Shown piece by piece: positions 4,209-6,091 of a stretch of 6,091 bases of DNA. The DNA is from an uncultured Magnetococcales bacterium (GTDB taxonomy: Bacteria > Pseudomonadota > Magnetococcia > Magnetococcales > Magnetaquicoccaceae): contig CAIWLA010000618.1 of NCBI GenBank assembly GCA_903913345.1, positions 1-6,091 on the forward strand, written 5' to 3'. The translations under genes were made by a program, and so were the position numbers. Positions within the stretch are counted from its first letter, which is position 1. Each line of letters starts with the position of its first letter. Under the pieces are notes generated by a model that saw nothing but the letters and a program-made list of their open reading frames with translations, had not been told where the DNA came from and searched no databases.

Positions 4209-6091
4209 GTGACGAGACATTTGGGCCTAAGGCAAACATCGGGCACGGAACAGACGGACGATACGGTCATTCCGTCTGCGGATGAACGTCCGGTGATTCA
4301 TGACAGACGGGCGTTGCGAGTGGTCTATCTCACCGGCGCATTGGTCTTTTTATTGTTTCTCTGCACCGCTCTGTTTATCCGCTGGATGGTGGATTTCGAA
4401 CATTTCCGCCCCAGAGTGATTGCCATCCTGGAACAGGTGACCGGTCGTTCGGTCTCATTGGATAGCCTCTCGTTCGCCCCGACAGAGGGGTTTTTCACGC
4501 TGGAGCTGCGCAACTTGCAGATTCATGGTGTGACCGATGCAGAACCACCGCTGCTCATGGCCAAAAAGGTTCAAATCGGCCTCTCGCCCACCTTCTTTTT
4601 GCACACCCATATCGAAGACAACCCGTTGGAGATCTCCTCCCTGACCCTGGCCAACCCCCAGATCACGATTGTCCAACGGGATGATGCGTGGCTGGTGCAT
4701 CTGTTGCAGGATGCCATCGAACTGAGCGATCGGCACATGAAACAGCAACTGGGTTGGGGACTGACCCAACTGGCGATCGACTCGATCAAGATCCAGAATG
4801 GCATGGTGACCCTGCTGAACTGGGAACATGCGGCCAGTCAGTCACTGGTATTGGATCGCATCCATGCCGATATTCACTCCCTTTCCGCCATCCATGCCTC
4901 TCCCGTATCGGTTTCAGCCCGTTTTCAATCGGTTCCCTTTACCGTTGCCGGTCAGGTCGGCCCGCTGCCCGAATCCCTGGAACTCGCCGAAATGCCGGTG
5001 CTGCTCAATCTGGTGGCCAAATCCACCAGTCTGTTTCAATTCATTCATTTTTTTGCCAACTCTTCCAGCCTGTTACTCGCCCACACCCAGGCGATTCAAC
5101 TGCCGAAAAATCTGGATTTTCGCGGCGCACGGGGCTATTTTTCCACCCTTTTCAATGGAACCCTGCAAAAGGGACTGCAAACCACCTCCCGGTTGGAATT
5201 GGACCAGTTGACGGTGGAGACCCGTCCAGACCAGACCGGCCAGTCGGCCTCCCCCGACCGACCGACAAAAAGGGCGGACCCCGCCAAACCACCAGGAAAA
5301 GAGACCATTCCCAGCAATGTGGCGGTACGGTTGAAATCGGTTCTCAGGGTCGAACAGGATCACCCCCTGTTGCACATTGAAGAATGTTTTTTGTACATGG
5401 ATGGAAAATCCATACTGGGCGTCAAAGGGTCACTGCACGATATGGGGCAGGATTCGGGTACGGACAGTCTGATCAATCTCACGGTCACCACGTTGGCCGG
5501 TTTTGATTCAAAACGATTTCCCCATCCTTTCGAGCCTTTTTTGTCGGGTGATACGCCACAGGGAATGGTGCACGTGCAAGGGGCCTGGCCCAACGCCCTC
5601 CAATGGAGTGGCCATCTGGATTGGACACAGACCGGGATCTCCTTCCCGCCAACGGCCTCTCCTGCGTCAACCCCCTCTGCACGCGCCCCATCCGCCCACC
5701 GTTCACGGGCAGACAAGGCGGGAGATCACCCCCTTCTGACCCTGTTGCGCACGCTGGGCATCGAAAAACAGGCCGGGGTTCCCCTGGTCATCGATTGGGA
5801 TACGGTGCACGAACATGCCGATGGCCAGGAGGATGTCTGGCTTTTGAAAGATCTGGTCATCAGTCGGCCATCCGCTCCGCTGCCGGAGGCCAATGAAGAT
5901 CGCCTGCATCTCTCTGGTACCCTGGAACCCACCATGCGGTTCGAGATCTCTGGAGAATGGGCGTTGTCACTGTTGAAGGCGTATCTGACCAGGGCCATAC
6001 CGTGGAATATGGCCGGTATCGCCCGACTGGATGGCTCCATCACACTCGATGGACAACCCACCGGTGCCCAGGAAGAAGATCTCACCATACG
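4209..6091 (+). CDS. AsmA/YhdP/TamB-like membrane-anchored envelope protein, C-terminus beyond the window
   Basis: A frame without stops runs to the right edge, about 627 codons. From GTG 4209, residues 1-37 are polar and cytoplasmic, then one membrane segment (about 38-57, VVYLTGALVFLLFLCTALFI) leads to a periplasmic part. The section just after the membrane, FEHFRPRVIAILEQVTGRSV, then LRNLQIHG, then LLMAKKVQIGLSPTFFL, matches the usual opening of AsmA-like proteins. Relatives (AsmA, YhdP, TamB) are long beta-rich proteins implicated in moving phospholipid or assembling outer-membrane components. Two Pro/Ser/Ala/Arg-rich linkers lie at about 338-367 and 479-507. The start is uncertain: GTG 4209 lies 7 nt after the gatB stop but lacks a ribosome site; GTG 4293 has a weak GGATGA upstream and still keeps the whole membrane segment; the first ATG (4386) would lose it. 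The family level is fairly safe; the exact member is not. Confidence 0.75.
   Translation, partial: MTRHLGLRQTSGTEQTDDTVIPSADERPVIHDRRALRVVYLTGALVFLLFLCTALFIRWMVDFEHFRPRVIAILEQVTGRSVSLDSLSFAPTEGFFTLELRNLQIHGVTDAEPPLLMAKKVQIGLSPTFFLHTHIEDNPLEISSLTLANPQITIVQRDDAWLVHLLQDAIELSDRHMKQQLGWGLTQLAIDSIKIQNGMVTLLNWEHAASQSLVLDRIHADIHSLSAIHASPVSVSARFQSVPFTVAGQVGPLPESLELAEMPVLLNLVAKSTSLFQFIHFFANSSSLLLAHTQAIQLPKNLDFRGARGYFSTLFNGTLQKGLQTTSRLELDQLTVETRPDQTGQSASPDRPTKRADPAKPPGKETIPSNVAVRLKSVLRVEQDHPLLHIEECFLYMDGKSILGVKGSLHDMGQDSGTDSLINLTVTTLAGFDSKRFPHPFEPFLSGDTPQGMVHVQGAWPNALQWSGHLDWTQTGISFPPTASPASTPSARAPSAHRSRADKAGDHPLLTLLRTLGIEKQAGVPLVIDWDTVHEHADGQEDVWLLKDLVISRPSAPLPEANEDRLHLSGTLEPTMRFEISGEWALSLLKAYLTRAIPWNMAGIARLDGSITLDGQPTGAQEEDLTI
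4251..4278 (+). repeat. 8-bp stem-loop in the gatB to AsmA-like gene junction
   Basis: CAGACGGA (4251-4258) and TCCGTCTG (4271-4278) are perfect complements around a 12-nt loop. CAGACGG recurs at 4304-4310. No T run follows, so it is not an intrinsic terminator. If the downstream gene starts at GTG 4293, this hairpin would sit in its leader just ahead of the ribosome site; if it starts at GTG 4209, it lies within coding sequence. Confidence 0.4.

Noticed and set aside
2648..4270. 540-residue open frame on the minus strand opposite gatB
   Set aside because: It is a shadow of gatB for the same reason; the plus-strand GatB motifs are unequivocal.
4688..5380. 230-residue plus-strand frame inside the AsmA-like gene
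   Set aside because: It is out of frame with the long membrane-anchored frame, is rich in Arg, Ser, Gly and Pro with no conserved pattern, and has no independent start signal.
5360..6088. Minus-strand frames opposite the AsmA-like gene
   Set aside because: They are shadows of the continuous plus-strand frame; no motif or ribosome site was seen.
1..6091. CRISPR array, tRNA or rRNA gene, insertion sequence, attachment site
   Set aside because: I looked for regularly spaced repeats, cloverleaf ends (GGTTCRA with CCA), terminal inverted repeats and transposase motifs on both strands and saw none. The toxin deletion has no visible insertion element at its junction.

Overview
The window carries an ordinary housekeeping operon, gatC-gatA-gatB on the plus strand, encoding the tRNA-dependent amidotransferase GatCAB. 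A decayed toxin-antitoxin locus lies on the minus strand to its left, and an unfinished AsmA-like envelope gene follows on the plus strand to its right. GatCAB, a TacA/TacT-type (DUF1778 plus GNAT) module and an AsmA-like envelope protein together suggest a Gram-negative proteobacterium of moderately high G+C. A deep-branching lineage such as the Magnetococcia is possible, but that is an impression from memory and not something the sequence proves. GatCAB normally means that Gln-tRNA(Gln) and/or Asn-tRNA(Asn) is made by the indirect, mischarge-and-amidate route.

Left part (1-930). Reading leftward, a 94-residue ribbon-helix-helix antitoxin (288-572) is followed 3 nt after its stop by the start of its GNAT acetyltransferase toxin. 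The toxin is broken. After 59 residues it meets a stop, and the sequence just past that point encodes the family's C-terminal segment in another frame, with the middle of the enzyme missing. This looks like an out-of-frame internal deletion that leaves the antitoxin without a working partner. A perfect 15-bp palindrome overlaps a plausible antitoxin promoter. The spacer between the divergent antitoxin and gatC holds further inverted repeats and one possible 48-codon reading frame.

Middle (931-4201). gatC (95 aa), gatA (484 aa, GTG start) and gatB (505 aa) are tightly packed. The gatA ribosome binding site overlaps the gatC stop codon, and the gatA stop overlaps the gatB start as ATGA. All main catalytic and metal-binding residues that I can recognise are present. 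The arrangement fits one transcript with coupled translation, making the three subunits of one cytoplasmic complex.

Right part (4202-6091). A long plus-strand frame begins just after gatB and runs off the window. It encodes a short N-terminal region, one membrane anchor, and a periplasmic part resembling AsmA/YhdP/TamB-type proteins, interrupted by two Pro/Ser/Ala-rich linkers. No terminator is visible between it and gatB, so read-through from the gat operon is likely. An 8-bp stem-loop lies in this junction.

I did not find a convincing new biological system. The most informative oddity is the internally deleted toxin beside an intact antitoxin and operator.
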